NCBI RefSeq assembly: GCF_003693265.1
Contig: NZ_RDRE01000005.1
Coordinates: 104,414-168,413, forward strand
Direction of reading: 5' to 3'
DNA from: Corynebacterium gottingense
GTDB taxonomy: Bacteria > Actinomycetota > Actinomycetes > Mycobacteriales > Mycobacteriaceae
DNA: 64,000 nt
Part shown: piece by piece, positions 26,431 through 36,124 of the stretch
Position numbering within the stretch: position 1 is the stretch's first letter
Layout of the letters: each line of letters opens with the position of its first letter
The notes under the pieces: model-generated
What the model was told of the DNA's origin: nothing
The model's input: the letters and a program-made list of their open reading frames with translations, nothing else
Databases searched by the model: none
Program-made: the position numbers and the translations under genes

Positions 26431-29418
26431 TTGCTCACGCTGCTCGCCGCGCTCATCATCGCGACGATTGCCGCACCCCCACTCATCAGGTTGTGCGGCC
26501 GGGCAGCGTTCGGCATGCTCGCCACGGTCCCACTCGGCGGTTTCATCTGGATGGCCAGCCTGTTCCAGCGGGGCATCTTTACCGACGAAGGCGAGATCGT
26601 TGCCAGCTACGCCTGGATGCCCTCCGTCAACCTCAACCTGGAGTTCCGCCTCGACCCCCTGGCCGGGTTGTTCTCCCTGATCATTTTGGGCGTCGGTGCC
26701 CTCGTCCTGCTGTACTGCTGGGGCTACTTCGACTCCAACCCGCGCCGGTTGGCCAAGTTCGGCGGCGAGCTCACCATGTTCGCCACCGTCATGTACGGCC
26801 TGGTCATCTCGGACAACTTCCTGCTCATGTACGTATTCTGGGAGTTGACGTCCATCCTGTCCTACCTGCTCGTCTCGTACTACGGCGAGCGGGCGTCGTC
26901 ACGCAGGGCCGCGATTCAGGCGCTCATGATCACCACCATGGGCGGGCTGGCCATGCTGGTGGGCATCAACCTGCTCGGGTTCAACGCGGGCATCTGGAAG
27001 CTCAGCCAGATCCCGCAGTTCGCAGACATCCAGAACACGCCGGCGATCTCGGCGGCGATCGTGCTCATTATGCTCGGCGCACTGACCAAGTCCGCCCAAG
27101 CCCCGTGGCACTTCTGGCTGCCCGGCGCGATGGCGGCGCCCACCCCGGTGTCCGCCTACCTGCACTCGGCGGCGATGGTGAAGGCGGGCATCTACCTGGT
27201 CGCCCGTCTGGCGCCGGACATGGCGGCCGTGAGCACCTGGCACCTGGTGGTCATCTCCACCGGCCTGTTCACCATGCTGCTCGGCGGGTGGATGGCGCTG
27301 AAGCAGCGCGACCTCAAGCTGATCCTGGCGTACGGAACGGTCTCCCAGCTGGGCTTTATCACCGCGGTGATCGGCGTGGGCTCGCGCGAGGCGGCGATGG
27401 CGGGCCTGGCCATCACGTTCGCGCACTCCATGTTCAAGGCGACGCTGTTCATGATCGTCGGCGCCATCGACCACACGACCGGCACCCGCGACATCCGTGA
27501 GCTCTCCGGCCTGGGTCGCAAGGAACCGTTCGTCGCGTTCCTGGCGGTCGTGTCGGCGGCGTCGATGGCGGGCCTGCCCCCGCTGTTCGGATTCATTGCC
27601 AAGGAGTCGGCGCTGGAGGCGATCCTGCACGAGGAGTCGCTGCACGGCATGCCGGGCCACATCACGCTGGTCGTGCTGGTGGTCGGCTCCATCCTGACAA
27701 TGGGCTACTCCCTGTACTTCCTGTGGGGCGCGTTCGCCACGAAGGCGCAGCACCGCGAAACCGGCGTCTCCCCCGCCGTGGCAAAGATGCACCACATCGG
27801 CCCGCTCCTGTCCGCCTCCCCGGCGATGCTCACGCTGGCCACCATCGCGTTCGGGCTCCTGCCCGCTTGGCTGTCCAACGCCATCAACTCCTACCTGGAC
27901 GTCCGCTTCCCGCACGTCGAGGGCGCGCCGTTGAAGCTGTGGCACGGCATCACCACCCCGCTCGTCCTCACCGTGGTGATCGTCGTGGCCGGCACCGTGC
28001 TGTTCTGGCAGCGCGACCTGATCCGCAGGGTCCGCTTTGACAAGCCGGCGCTTGGCGACGCCGACGAGATCTGGGATCTCATCCTCCACCAGCTCCGCAA
28101 CGCGTCGCTCAAGCTCACGGCGTCGACGCAGCGCGGCTCGCTGACCATCAACCTGGCGGTCATCTTTGCCACGCTCATGGTGGTCCCGCTCGCCGCGCTG
28201 ATTCTGGGGCAGAGCAACGACATCCACATGTTGCTGTGGGACAACCCGTGGCAGGGCCTTGTGGTCTGCATCCTGTGCGCCATGGCGATCTTTGCCACGC
28301 TGCAGCGCAACCGCCTCTCCGGCGTGGTCATGGTCGGTCTCACCGGCTACTCGCTCGCGTTCATCTTTGCGCTGCACGGCGCCCCGGACCTCGCGCTCAC
28401 GCAGGCCCTGGTGGAGACCATCGTCATGGTGGTGTTCATGCTGGTCCTGCGCAAGATGCCCACGGAGGTGGAGCCGCGCAACGACGACAACCGGCTGCGC
28501 GCCTGGCTCTCCATCGGCACGGGCCTCTCCGTGGTGATCGTGGCTATGACGGCGATGTCGGCGCGCGTGCAGGACCCGATGTCCAAGTACATGCCGGACC
28601 TGGCGTACGAGATCGGCCACGGCCGAAACACCGTCAACGTGCTGCTCGTGGACCTGCGCGCCGCCGACACCTTTGGTGAGATCCTGGTCCTGGTCATCGC
28701 CGCCACCGGCGTGGCCAGCCTCATCTTCGGCACGGGCACGTTCGGGCGCGAGTCCCGGCGCCCCACCCTGTCCACCAACAAGCCCCGCTGGCTCGCCTCG
28801 GGCGTGGACTCGGAGACGGCGCAGAACCGCTCCATCATGGTCGATGTGGTCACGCGCATCCTCTTCCCGTCGATCATGCTCCTGTCCTTCTACTTCTTCT
28901 TCTCCGGCCACAACGCCCCCGGCGGCGGCTTTGCGGGCGGCCTGGTTGCCGCGCTCGCGTTCACGCTGCGCTACCTGGCGGGCGGCCGCGCGGAGATCGA
29001 CGAGGCGCTGCCGGTCGACCCCGCGAAAATCCTGGGCACGGGCATCCTCCTCTCCGCCGCGTGCGTGGTAGTACCGCTCTTCTTTGGCAACCCGCCACTC
29101 ACCACCGGCTACGCCTCCCTGGCGCTGCCGCTCATCGGCGAGTTCGACGTCCCCTCGGCGCTGGTTTTCGACGGCGGCGTGTACGCCATCGTCGTCGGCC
29201 TCACCTTGCACATCCTCGGCTCCATGGGCGCGTACCTGGACCGCGAGGAAGACACCCGCAAGCAGCGGGCCCGCGACCGCGCCCGCGAGCTGCAGGAAAA
29301 GAACAAGCGGCGCCGGGAGCAGCAGGCGCAGCGGCGCGCCGCCAGGGAGTCCGAGCGGGCTTCGGCTGGGGGAGCGGGATCGTCGATAAGCAAACAAGCC
29401 CAAGAAGGGAGCAAGTAG
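26431..29418 (+). CDS. mrpA: Mrp cation/proton antiporter, fused subunits A and B
   Basis: Multi-pass membrane protein of about 995 residues, core of the Mrp antiporter exchanging Na+ or K+ for H+. The N-terminal two thirds is NuoL-like (conserved FWLPGAMAAPTPVSAYLHSA and KESALEA regions). The part after about residue 800 is an MrpB domain (RILFPSIMLLSFYFFFSGHN), so A and B are one protein, as in other actinobacteria. I chose TTG 26431 because AGGAGG lies ten bases upstream; a longer frame from TTG 26272 adds a non-membrane stretch. The C-terminal tail is Arg/Gln-rich and cytosolic. Confidence 0.92.
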   Translation: MLTLLAALIIATIAAPPLIRLCGRAAFGMLATVPLGGFIWMASLFQRGIFTDEGEIVASYAWMPSVNLNLEFRLDPLAGLFSLIILGVGALVLLYCWGYFDSNPRRLAKFGGELTMFATVMYGLVISDNFLLMYVFWELTSILSYLLVSYYGERASSRRAAIQALMITTMGGLAMLVGINLLGFNAGIWKLSQIPQFADIQNTPAISAAIVLIMLGALTKSAQAPWHFWLPGAMAAPTPVSAYLHSAAMVKAGIYLVARLAPDMAAVSTWHLVVISTGLFTMLLGGWMALKQRDLKLILAYGTVSQLGFITAVIGVGSREAAMAGLAITFAHSMFKATLFMIVGAIDHTTGTRDIRELSGLGRKEPFVAFLAVVSAASMAGLPPLFGFIAKESALEAILHEESLHGMPGHITLVVLVVGSILTMGYSLYFLWGAFATKAQHRETGVSPAVAKMHHIGPLLSASPAMLTLATIAFGLLPAWLSNAINSYLDVRFPHVEGAPLKLWHGITTPLVLTVVIVVAGTVLFWQRDLIRRVRFDKPALGDADEIWDLILHQLRNASLKLTASTQRGSLTINLAVIFATLMVVPLAALILGQSNDIHMLLWDNPWQGLVVCILCAMAIFATLQRNRLSGVVMVGLTGYSLAFIFALHGAPDLALTQALVETIVMVVFMLVLRKMPTEVEPRNDDNRLRAWLSIGTGLSVVIVAMTAMSARVQDPMSKYMPDLAYEIGHGRNTVNVLLVDLRAADTFGEILVLVIAATGVASLIFGTGTFGRESRRPTLSTNKPRWLASGVDSETAQNRSIMVDVVTRILFPSIMLLSFYFFFSGHNAPGGGFAGGLVAALAFTLRYLAGGRAEIDEALPVDPAKILGTGILLSAACVVVPLFFGNPPLTTGYASLALPLIGEFDVPSALVFDGGVYAIVVGLTLHILGSMGAYLDREEDTRKQRARDRARELQEKNKRRREQQAQRRAARESERASAGGAGSSISKQAQEGSK
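29381..29393 (-). repeat. Interspersed motif, 13-base copy
   Basis: TTGCTTATCGACG on the minus strand, antisense in the low-complexity mrpA tail, read there as Ser-Ser-Ile-Ser-Lys. Confidence 0.85.
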
Positions 29419-29910
29419 ATGGAAGCGAACCTCTTCCTCCTGATCGGCTCGGGCGCGCTTATCGCGTGCGGGGTGTACATGATGCTGGATCGGGCGATGA
29501 CCCGCATGATCCTCGGCGTGCTGCTTATTGGCAACGGCGCGAACCTCCTGCTGCTGCAGTCCGGTGGGCAGGCGGGATCGCCGCCGATTCTCGGGCGCGA
29601 ATCCGAGCAGTACGCGGACAGCGCGGATCCGCTCGCGCAGGCGATGATCCTCACCGCGATCGTGATCTCCATGGCCATGAGCGCGTTCATGCTTGCACTG
29701 GCGTACCGGCAGTATCGCTACCGCACCGACGACATCATCGAACGCGACGAGGAGGACCGCGCGATTGCGAAGCGGCCGACCACGCCTGCAGCCGCGCCGG
29801 ACCACGACCGCTCCGACGACCCGGAGACCGGCAAGCCGAGCGTGTCCGGCGACTCATTCGGCCCGCGCTCGTTCGAGACACCCGTGAAGGAGGCGGAGAA
29901 TGACCAGTAG
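29419..29910 (+). CDS. mrpC: Mrp antiporter subunit C
   Basis: A 163-residue NuoK-like membrane subunit with three helices (LFLLIGSGALIACGVYMMLD; MILGVLLIGNGANLLLL; ILTAIVISMAMSAFMLALAY) and a long acidic cytosolic tail. It begins directly after the mrpA stop and overlaps mrpD by 11 bases. Confidence 0.93.
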   Translation: MEANLFLLIGSGALIACGVYMMLDRAMTRMILGVLLIGNGANLLLLQSGGQAGSPPILGRESEQYADSADPLAQAMILTAIVISMAMSAFMLALAYRQYRYRTDDIIERDEEDRAIAKRPTTPAAAPDHDRSDDPETGKPSVSGDSFGPRSFETPVKEAENDQ

Positions 29911-31750
29911 CCTCTTCGACTTCGCCGACTGGGCGCTGCCCGCCATGCCGTACCTGACGGTGATGCCGCTGATCCTGCCCGCCATCGCGGCGGCGCTCAT
30001 CCTGGTCTCGGGCAAGCACGTCCAGCTGCAGCGCGCCATCGCGCTCACCACGCTGTTCGCGCTCGCCCTCATCGCCGGCGCCATGATTATCATCGCCGAC
30101 GTCCACGGCATCCAGACCGTGCACATGGGCGGCTGGGACGCCGTCGTGGGCATCACGCTCGTGGCGGACCGGCTGTCCACCATCATGCTGTTCGTCTCCG
30201 CCACCGTGCTCTTCGCCGTCATGTGGTACGGCATCTCGCAGGGGCTTCGCGACGGCGGCGAGGACGACCCCATCGCCGTCTTCCTCCCCGTCTACATGCT
30301 CCTGTGCATGGGCGTGAACCTCTCCTTCCTGGCCGGCGACCTGTTCAACCTGTACGTCGGGTTTGAGATCTTCCTGGTCGCCTCGTACGTCCTGCTCACC
30401 CTCGGCGCCTCACCCGGGCGCGTGCGCAGCGGCATCGGCTATGTGATGGTCTCCATGGCCTCGTCCATGGTCTTCCTTTTCGCCCTGGCCCTGGTCTACT
30501 CCGCCGTGGGCACCGTAAACATGGCGCAGGCGGGCATGCGCATGGAGGAGATCCCCGACGGCACCCGCGCCGCCATCTTTGCCACCCTGCTTGTTGCGTT
30601 TGGCATCAAGGCGGCCGTGTTCCCGCTGGACGCGTGGCTGCCTGACTCCTACCCCACTGCGGCCTCCCTGGTCACCGCCGTGTTCGCGGGCCTGCTGACC
30701 AAGGTGGGCGTGTACGCGATCATCCGCATGCGCTCCACCGTGTTTACGGGCGGCACCCTGGACACCCTGCTCATGTGGGTGGCACTGCTGACCATGATCA
30801 TCGGCGTGATGGGCGCGCTTGCCCAGAACGACATCAAGCGACTGTTGTCGTTCACGCTGGTCTCGCACATCGGCTACATGATCTTTGGCATCGCGCTCGG
30901 CTCCATGACGGGCCTGTCCGGCGCGATCTTCTACGCGGTCCACCACATTCTCGTGCAGACCTCCCTGTTCCTGGTGGTCGGCCTGGTGGAGCGTCAGGCC
31001 GGGGCCGCCCAGCTGCGGCGCCTGGGCTCCCTGCTGTACACGGCCCCGATCATTGCCATCCTGTACTTCATCCCCGCGCTCAACCTGGGCGGCGTCCCGC
31101 CGTTCTCCGGCTTCCTGGGCAAGGTGATGCTCATCCAGGCAGGCGCAGACGACGGGTCCTGGCTGGCCTGGGTCCTCATCGGCGGCGCCGTGGTAACCTC
31201 GCTGCTCACCCTCTACGCCATGATCCTGGTCTGGTCTAAGGGCTTCCTGCGCGACCGCGCCGACGCCCCCGAGGGCAACGTGGCCATGGCGCGGCCATCC
31301 CTGCTTGCCGAGCGCGGCGAAACCACCCAGTTCGAGCAGCGCGACGACGTCGGCCGCCTGCCCGCGGGCATGCTCCTCTCCACGGCGCTGCTCGTCGCCG
31401 CCTCTGTGTCCATCACCTTCCTGGCGGGACCGATCTCCAGCATCACGGACCGCGCGGCGGAGTCGGCGCAGGACCGCTCGATCTACCGCAACGCGGTGCT
31501 GGAGGGCCCCGTAGGGGCGGACAGCGACGAGCCGACCCGGCGCCCCGAGCGCTTCACCACCCCGCACTCGGACTACGGCGCATCCGACAACCTGGACCGC
31601 CACCACGTGGAGCGGGACCAGCGGACACCGGAAGGCGGCAAGGGCGTTTCCACGGAGACCGTGCCCACACCCGTCGCTGGGGATACGGAGGAAGCGACGC
31701 CGGGGGCGGAGGCGCAGACAAGCACGAGCACCGACGGAGGTGAGGAGTAG
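29900..31750 (+). CDS. mrpD: Mrp antiporter subunit D
   Basis: A 616-residue NuoN/NuoM-like membrane subunit. The proton-channel family segment is clear: VGFEIFLVASYVLLTLG with the key Glu, and IKAAVFPLDAWLPDSYPTA with the key Lys. About 14 membrane helices span residues 1-510. A hydrophilic tail of some 110 residues rich in Glu/Thr follows; this is longer than in typical MrpD. It abuts mrpE at the stop. Confidence 0.94.
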   Translation: MTSSLFDFADWALPAMPYLTVMPLILPAIAAALILVSGKHVQLQRAIALTTLFALALIAGAMIIIADVHGIQTVHMGGWDAVVGITLVADRLSTIMLFVSATVLFAVMWYGISQGLRDGGEDDPIAVFLPVYMLLCMGVNLSFLAGDLFNLYVGFEIFLVASYVLLTLGASPGRVRSGIGYVMVSMASSMVFLFALALVYSAVGTVNMAQAGMRMEEIPDGTRAAIFATLLVAFGIKAAVFPLDAWLPDSYPTAASLVTAVFAGLLTKVGVYAIIRMRSTVFTGGTLDTLLMWVALLTMIIGVMGALAQNDIKRLLSFTLVSHIGYMIFGIALGSMTGLSGAIFYAVHHILVQTSLFLVVGLVERQAGAAQLRRLGSLLYTAPIIAILYFIPALNLGGVPPFSGFLGKVMLIQAGADDGSWLAWVLIGGAVVTSLLTLYAMILVWSKGFLRDRADAPEGNVAMARPSLLAERGETTQFEQRDDVGRLPAGMLLSTALLVAASVSITFLAGPISSITDRAAESAQDRSIYRNAVLEGPVGADSDEPTRRPERFTTPHSDYGASDNLDRHHVERDQRTPEGGKGVSTETVPTPVAGDTEEATPGAEAQTSTSTDGGEE

Positions 31751-32272
31751 ATGCTGGAGACGATGCAAGGCGTCAGGCACCGGTTCCGGCCGCTGTTTGT
31801 GGTGTGGCTGACGCTCATGTGGGTGCTGCTGATGGGCGAGCTGAGCTGGGGCAACGTCGCCGCTGGGCTCGCGCTCGCGCTGCTGATCGTGCTGCTGCTG
31901 CCGCTACCGCACATCCCCAACACCGGCTACAAGGTCCGGTGGGGCAAGCTGGTCCTGTTCGGGCTGGTGTGGCTGCGCGACCTGCTCATCGCGTCGGCGA
32001 AGGTGAGCTGGCTGGCGCTGCGCCCCGCGGCGCCGCCGAAGAACGCCATCCTCACCGTCCCCATGCGGCTGAGCAGCGAGTTCGTCCTGTACCTGGCCAC
32101 CTGCGCGTACAACCTGCAGCCCGGTGGCTCGATCACGGACATCAACCTCGCCGACCGCGAGTGGACCATCCACGTCCTCGACGCCGCCGACCCGCACGCC
32201 ATCCAGCGCGAGATTGATAACGTCGCCGCGCTCGAGCGCCAGATGATCGACATTTTTGAGAGCAGGAGCTAA
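31751..32272 (+). CDS. mrpE: Mrp antiporter subunit E
   Basis: A 173-residue membrane protein with MrpE pattern: two N-terminal helices (FVVWLTLMWVLLMGELSWGN and following), then a soluble domain with the conserved DREWTIHVLDA. ATG follows the mrpD stop directly, with GGAGGTGAGGAG as ribosome binding site inside mrpD. Confidence 0.92.
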   Translation: MLETMQGVRHRFRPLFVVWLTLMWVLLMGELSWGNVAAGLALALLIVLLLPLPHIPNTGYKVRWGKLVLFGLVWLRDLLIASAKVSWLALRPAAPPKNAILTVPMRLSSEFVLYLATCAYNLQPGGSITDINLADREWTIHVLDAADPHAIQREIDNVAALERQMIDIFESRS

Positions 32273-32275
32273 CCC

Positions 32276-32554
32276 ATGGACCCAACCCTGTACAACGTCT
32301 TCCTCTGCATCGCCGCCGTCTTCATCGCCGTCGGCTTCCTGCTGCTGGCCTGGCGCGTCATCGTCGGCCCCGACTCCATGGACCGCCTGCTGGGCAACGA
32401 CGCCATCACCGCCTCCCTCCAGTGTGCCTTCGCCCTCTACGTGTGCTGGACGCTGGATACCACGGTGGTCAACGTCATGATGGTCATCGCGCTGCTCGGC
32501 TTCATAGCCTCCATCTCCGTCGCCCGCTTCCGCAAGAGGGATGGTTCGCTGTGA
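32276..32554 (+). CDS. mrpF: Mrp antiporter subunit F
   Basis: A 92-residue three-helix subunit with the MrpF signature RVIVGPDSMDRLLGND after helix 1. Starts three bases after mrpE and overlaps mrpG by four bases (GTGA). Confidence 0.92.
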   Translation: MDPTLYNVFLCIAAVFIAVGFLLLAWRVIVGPDSMDRLLGNDAITASLQCAFALYVCWTLDTTVVNVMMVIALLGFIASISVARFRKRDGSL

Positions 32555-32952
32555 ATTGGGCAATGCTTTTCGACGCCATCTCCCTCCTCTTCATCCTCCC
32601 CGGATCCTTCATGGTGTTCTCGGCGGCGGTCGGCGCCGTCCGGTTCGGCTCCACCCTGGCCCGGGTCCACGCGATTACCAAGCCGCAGACCACCGGTCTC
32701 CTGCTCATGTTCGTGGGCACCATCATCCGGCTGGTCAGCTCCCCCAGCTTCTCCGTGCACGAGCGCGGTGACCTGGGCATCCTGGTGCTCCTGGTCCTGT
32801 TCGCGCTGATGACCAACCCGGTCACCGCGCAGCGCCTCGGCCGCGTGGCCAGGCGCGAAGGGCTCTACGGTTCCGAGGACCAGCTCACCCGCAACGACCG
32901 ACCGGCCGCCTACCACCCGCGCCGCGTCAACCCGGACGCGCCCGCGGAGTAG
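32551..32952 (+). CDS. mrpG: Mrp antiporter subunit G
   Basis: A 133-residue subunit with three helices and the MrpG pattern GAVRFGSTLARVHAITKPQT. GTG 32551 overlaps the mrpF stop, giving coupled translation; ATG 32563 is an alternative. Last gene of the operon; a one-mismatch motif copy (TGCTTTTCGACGCC, 32564-32577) lies at its start. Confidence 0.9.
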   Translation: MNWAMLFDAISLLFILPGSFMVFSAAVGAVRFGSTLARVHAITKPQTTGLLLMFVGTIIRLVSSPSFSVHERGDLGILVLLVLFALMTNPVTAQRLGRVARREGLYGSEDQLTRNDRPAAYHPRRVNPDAPAE

Positions 32953-32982
32953 CGCTCGCCGCTGGCAGGTCGCCGCTCTAGG

Positions 32983-34119
32983 CTACCGAGGCGGCTGCAT
33001 CTCCTGCATCTCGTCGCAGGTCGCGTCCACCACGCGCTTCCAGTCCCCGGTTGCCTCGTAGATTTTCCGCTGTCGTTGGTAGGCCGCCCCGTCGCGCAAG
33101 ATCTCGCGCACGAGCTCCAGCTCCTCCACGCAGTCAAGCTCCTCCGCGATGGGTGCGAGCTCCACGAGCATGTCGCGCAGCTCATCCTTTACCCAGCGCT
33201 CGTCGGTGTCGCGGCTGGTAATCACGAGCGCCTCCATGCCGTAGCGGGCGCCGCGCCACTTGTTTTCGGCGACGTGCCAGGGCTGCAGCGTCGGCAGCGC
33301 TTCGCCTGCGGACAGCTTCCTGTCGTAGTACACCACGAGGCAGTGCGTGAGGGCGACGATTCCGGCGAGTTCGCGGAGGTTCGAGGGGGCGTCGCTAATG
33401 CGCACCTCGATCGTGCCCCACTTGGCGGCCGGGCGGACGTCGAAGTGCATGCTTCCAGTATGGCTGATCACGCCGGAGGTCTGCTGGTCACGCATGAAGC
33501 CGACCCACTCGTCCCAGTCGCGGAACTGGTACGGCATGCCCGCGGTGGGAAGCTGCTGGTAGAGCATGGTGCGGTTTGAGGCGTAGCCGGTATCAATGCC
33601 GTCCCACCCCGGACTCGACGCGGAGATAGCCAGCAAGTGCGGGTAGTGCACCATGATCGCGTTGATGATGGGCCACACGCGGTCCTCGTGGCTGATGCCT
33701 ACGTGGCAGTGCACGCCCCAGAGCAGCATTTGCTGCCCCCAATACTGCGTGCGGTTAATGATCTCCTGGTACGTCAGCTTGGGGCTGAGCGGCTGCTCGC
33801 GGAAGTCCGAGAACGGGTGGCCGCCGCTGGCCCACAGCCGGAGGCCCTGCTGCTCCGCGGCGCTGCGGACCTTGCCCAGGTCGGCGTTGAGCGCGCCCAT
33901 CGCCTCGCGAGTATTGCGGCAGATCGGGGAGACCAGCTCGATGGTGTTTTGCAGGAATTCGCGCTCCAGCCGGGTCCCCGGGTGCTCGCGTTCCACCTGC
34001 TCAATGACCTTTTCGGCTTGCGGAACGAGGTCGCGCGTCTCGGGGTCGACGACGCAAATCTCCCACTCCACGCCCAGCGTGGGCTCCGCGGATCGAGCAA
34101 AATCGCGATAAGGATCCAT
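32983..34119 (-). CDS. YbdK-type carboxylate-amine ligase (glutamate-cysteine ligase 2 family)
   Basis: A 378-residue ATP-grasp-related enzyme. [12 protein letters not shown] at the N-terminus, [12 protein letters not shown], and the central [10 protein letters not shown] and GSMHFDVRP motifs mark the GCS2/YbdK family. Members make gamma-glutamylcysteine weakly; since corynebacteria use mycothiol, the physiological role is unclear. Convergent with the mrp operon (30-base gap), and downstream of the LytR_C gene on the same strand. Confidence 0.9.
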   Translation of the reverse strand: MDPYRDFARSAEPTLGVEWEICVVDPETRDLVPQAEKVIEQVEREHPGTRLEREFLQNTIELVSPICRNTREAMGALNADLGKVRSAAEQQGLRLWASGGHPFSDFREQPLSPKLTYQEIINRTQYWGQQMLLWGVHCHVGISHEDRVWPIINAIMVHYPHLLAISASSPGWDGIDTGYASNRTMLYQQLPTAGMPYQFRDWDEWVGFMRDQQTSGVISHTGSMHFDVRPAAKWGTIEVRISDAPSNLRELAGIVALTHCLVVYYDRKLSAGEALPTLQPWHVAENKWRGARYGMEALVITSRDTDERWVKDELRDMLVELAPIAEELDCVEELELVREILRDGAAYQRQRKIYEATGDWKRVVDATCDEMQEMQPPR

Positions 34120-34174
34120 GTGGTCAAGTGTAAGGCGGGGCGCCCCGAAACATCGTCAATTTGTTTCAGGGCAA

Positions 34175-34189
34175 TTGCTTATCGACGCC
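34175..34189 (+). repeat. Interspersed motif, full 15-base copy, intergenic
   Basis: TTGCTTATCGACGCC in the 74-base gap between the YbdK-type gene and the LytR_C gene, five bases before the latter's stop codon. Confidence 0.85.
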
Positions 34190-34193
34190 CCCG

Positions 34194-35210
34194 TTACCGC
34201 CCCGCGAGCACAACCGTAATCGCGTTGCGGTTCTGGATGGCCTCCGACGGCAGCTGGGTCTCCCCGTCCGGCAGGTCGTTGTTCGCACGCGGCGTGCCGC
34301 CGACGCGCTGCGCCACATCGGCCGCCACCTGGTCCGCCCCCGCCACCTGCGGGTTGTAGAACACGTACGTCTCCGGGAACACGCCGAACGTCTGCTCCGG
34401 CATGTTCATCGCCGCCGGGTCCTGCGACTGGTTGGCCACGTGGTACTGGCCGCCCAGCTCGCCGGCCGTCTTGTTGGCTAGCTCCGGCACGCCCGAGTTG
34501 TTAAAGACGTAGACCTGCGCGTCCTGCGCCGTCAGGCCCGGGGTGGCCGGGTTGTTGGCGGGGGCGGCGGGGGCGGCGGGCGCAGCCTCGCCGGCATCGC
34601 GATTCGCGTTGGCGTCCAGGTTGTTGGTGTCCGGGTTCTGCGCATCCGAGTTGTTGGCGTCCGGGTTCTGCGCGTCGCCGTCCTGGCCCGCGTTTTCCTG
34701 GCCCGGCGCCGGTGCGGCCGCGCCGTTGTTGGCACCGTTCTCGCCCGCGCCGTTGGGCTGCGCGGCGCTGCTTGCCTGGCTGCTCTGGGTCTCTTCGGCA
34801 GTGTTGCTCGGGGAGTCATCGCCCTTGTTCAGCGCGAAGACGGCCCACAGTGCGAGCAGCACGCCGACTGCCAGCAGGATCATGCCGAGGCCGCGCTTCG
34901 GGAGCCCCGCTGCCGCGGCGTCGCGCGAACCAGCTGCGCCCGCAGCGCCGGCCGTGGCCACGGTGGATCCGCCCAGCGCCCCGCGGCGCTCTTCTTCCTC
35001 ATCAACTAGCTCGGCCTCGACCGGCTCCGCCTCTACGTACTCCGCATCCTCGTACGCTGTGTCGTAGTACCTGTCGTCGGCGTAGCCGTCACCGTATTCT
35101 TCCGGCTCGTCGGCGCGCCGGTGGGCGCCACGGTAGTCGTCACGTTCGCGCGGGAACTCGTCTCGTCCGCGATGTCCATCACCAGGGTTCACAGTATTCA
35201 CATGCGCCAC
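34194..35210 (-). CDS. Membrane protein with LytR_C domain
   Basis: A 338-residue single-pass protein. Residues 1-105 are an acidic, Tyr/Glu-rich cytosolic part, followed by a membrane helix (GMILLAVGVLLALWAVFAL). A linker with Asn/Asp/Gln repeats (NPDANNSDAQNPDTNN) leads to a C-terminal LytR_C domain (QVYVFNNSGVPELANKTAGE ... AITVVLAGR). The domain is found on cell-wall polymer ligation proteins (LCP) and also alone, as here; function of the stand-alone form is not settled. Start GTG 35210 has GAGGG upstream. Confidence 0.85.
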   Translation of the reverse strand: MAHVNTVNPGDGHRGRDEFPRERDDYRGAHRRADEPEEYGDGYADDRYYDTAYEDAEYVEAEPVEAELVDEEEERRGALGGSTVATAGAAGAAGSRDAAAAGLPKRGLGMILLAVGVLLALWAVFALNKGDDSPSNTAEETQSSQASSAAQPNGAGENGANNGAAAPAPGQENAGQDGDAQNPDANNSDAQNPDTNNLDANANRDAGEAAPAAPAAPANNPATPGLTAQDAQVYVFNNSGVPELANKTAGELGGQYHVANQSQDPAAMNMPEQTFGVFPETYVFYNPQVAGADQVAADVAQRVGGTPRANNDLPDGETQLPSEAIQNRNAITVVLAGR

Positions 35211-35288
35211 TCTAAACCCTCAAGCCATACTTGAGGTAGAGGTGCGCGTGTGACACGCCGAACGCTGATCGTCGTCAAGCATAAAACG

Positions 35289-35516
35289 CTACCCAATCTC
35301 GCGTGTCTCTCGCACCGCGCGCAGCCGCCGGACCAGCTGCGGCGCGTACGCGAGCGCCTCCGGCGACTCCAACAGCAGGTTCAACCGCTGGTAGTACCGG
35401 GTGGGATTCAGCCCGAGCTCCCGCCGGATCGCTTCCTCCTTCGCGCCCAGGCTGCGGGGCGCGTGGGCTTCGAAGTCGAGGAGTTCGCGGTCGGAATCGG
35501 AAAGCGTCGAGAGCAT
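35289..35516 (-). CDS. DUF3263 family protein
   Basis: A 75-residue protein with the DUF3263 pattern: [17 protein letters not shown], then [20 protein letters not shown], a helix-turn-helix-like segment suggesting nucleic acid binding. I start at ATG 35516 because TATATT on the minus strand (35526-35521) sits at leaderless distance; the longer start at 35534 would overlap the opposite def start. The DUF3263-def divergence is usual in actinobacteria. Function unknown. Confidence 0.85.
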   Translation of the reverse strand: MLSTLSDSDRELLDFEAHAPRSLGAKEEAIRRELGLNPTRYYQRLNLLLESPEALAYAPQLVRRLRAVRETREIG

Positions 35517-35520
35517 GCTT

Positions 35521-35528
35521 AATATAGT
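35521..35528. promoter_or_regulatory. Shared overlapping -10 elements for DUF3263 and def
   Basis: AATATAGT holds TATAGT for the plus strand (35523-35528) and TATATT for the minus strand (35526-35521). Each lies four bases before a start codon (35533 plus, 35516 minus). Confidence 0.6.
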
Positions 35529-35532
35529 AGGC

Positions 35533-36105
35533 ATGACGATTCGACCCATCGTGATTTACGGCGACCCTGTCCTGCACAACCCGACCCGCAAGGTGGAGCA
35601 GCCCGTGGAGGAGCTGCAGGAACTCATCGCCGACATGCACGAGACGATGGACGCCGCGCACGGCGTCGGCCTGGCCGCGAACCAGGTGGGCGTTGACCTG
35701 CGCCTGTTTGTGTACCACTGCCCGGATGGAGACGAGATGCGCCGCGGCACCGTGATCAACCCGGTGCTGGAGACCAGCGAGATCCCCAAGACCATGCCGC
35801 GCGACGACGGCGAGGACGACGAGGGCTGCCTCTCCGTCCCCGGCGAGGGCTTCCCCACCGGCCGCGCGGACTGGGCCAAGGTCACGGGCCTGGACGAGCA
35901 CGGCAACGAGATTGAGATCGAGGGCACCGGTTTCTTCGCTCGCTGTTTGCAGCACGAGGTGGGCCACCTTGACGGTAAGGTGTACACCGATGTACTGACC
36001 GGCCACTACAAGCGCGAGGCCAAGCGCGCGATCAAGGCCAATGGTTGGACCGAACCGGGCAACACGTGGCTGCCGGGCACCGACGAGGACCCGTTCGGCC
36101 ACTAG
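35533..36105 (+). CDS. def: Peptide deformylase
   Basis: Removes the formyl group from nascent N-termini using Fe2+ or Zn2+. All three family motifs are present: [18 protein letters not shown] (metal Cys) and QHEVGHLDG (metal histidines and catalytic Glu). The 190-residue length and [17 protein letters not shown] start are normal. The ATG lacks a ribosome binding site and is probably leaderless. Confidence 0.96.
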   Translation: MTIRPIVIYGDPVLHNPTRKVEQPVEELQELIADMHETMDAAHGVGLAANQVGVDLRLFVYHCPDGDEMRRGTVINPVLETSEIPKTMPRDDGEDDEGCLSVPGEGFPTGRADWAKVTGLDEHGNEIEIEGTGFFARCLQHEVGHLDGKVYTDVLTGHYKREAKRAIKANGWTEPGNTWLPGTDEDPFGH

Positions 36106-36124
36106 CCCACGAGGGAAGGAACTT

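Noticed and set aside
26899..29805. A 968-codon minus-strand open frame opposite mrpA
   Set aside because: The translation is His/Arg/Asp-rich without domains, while the plus strand clearly encodes MrpA with conserved motifs.
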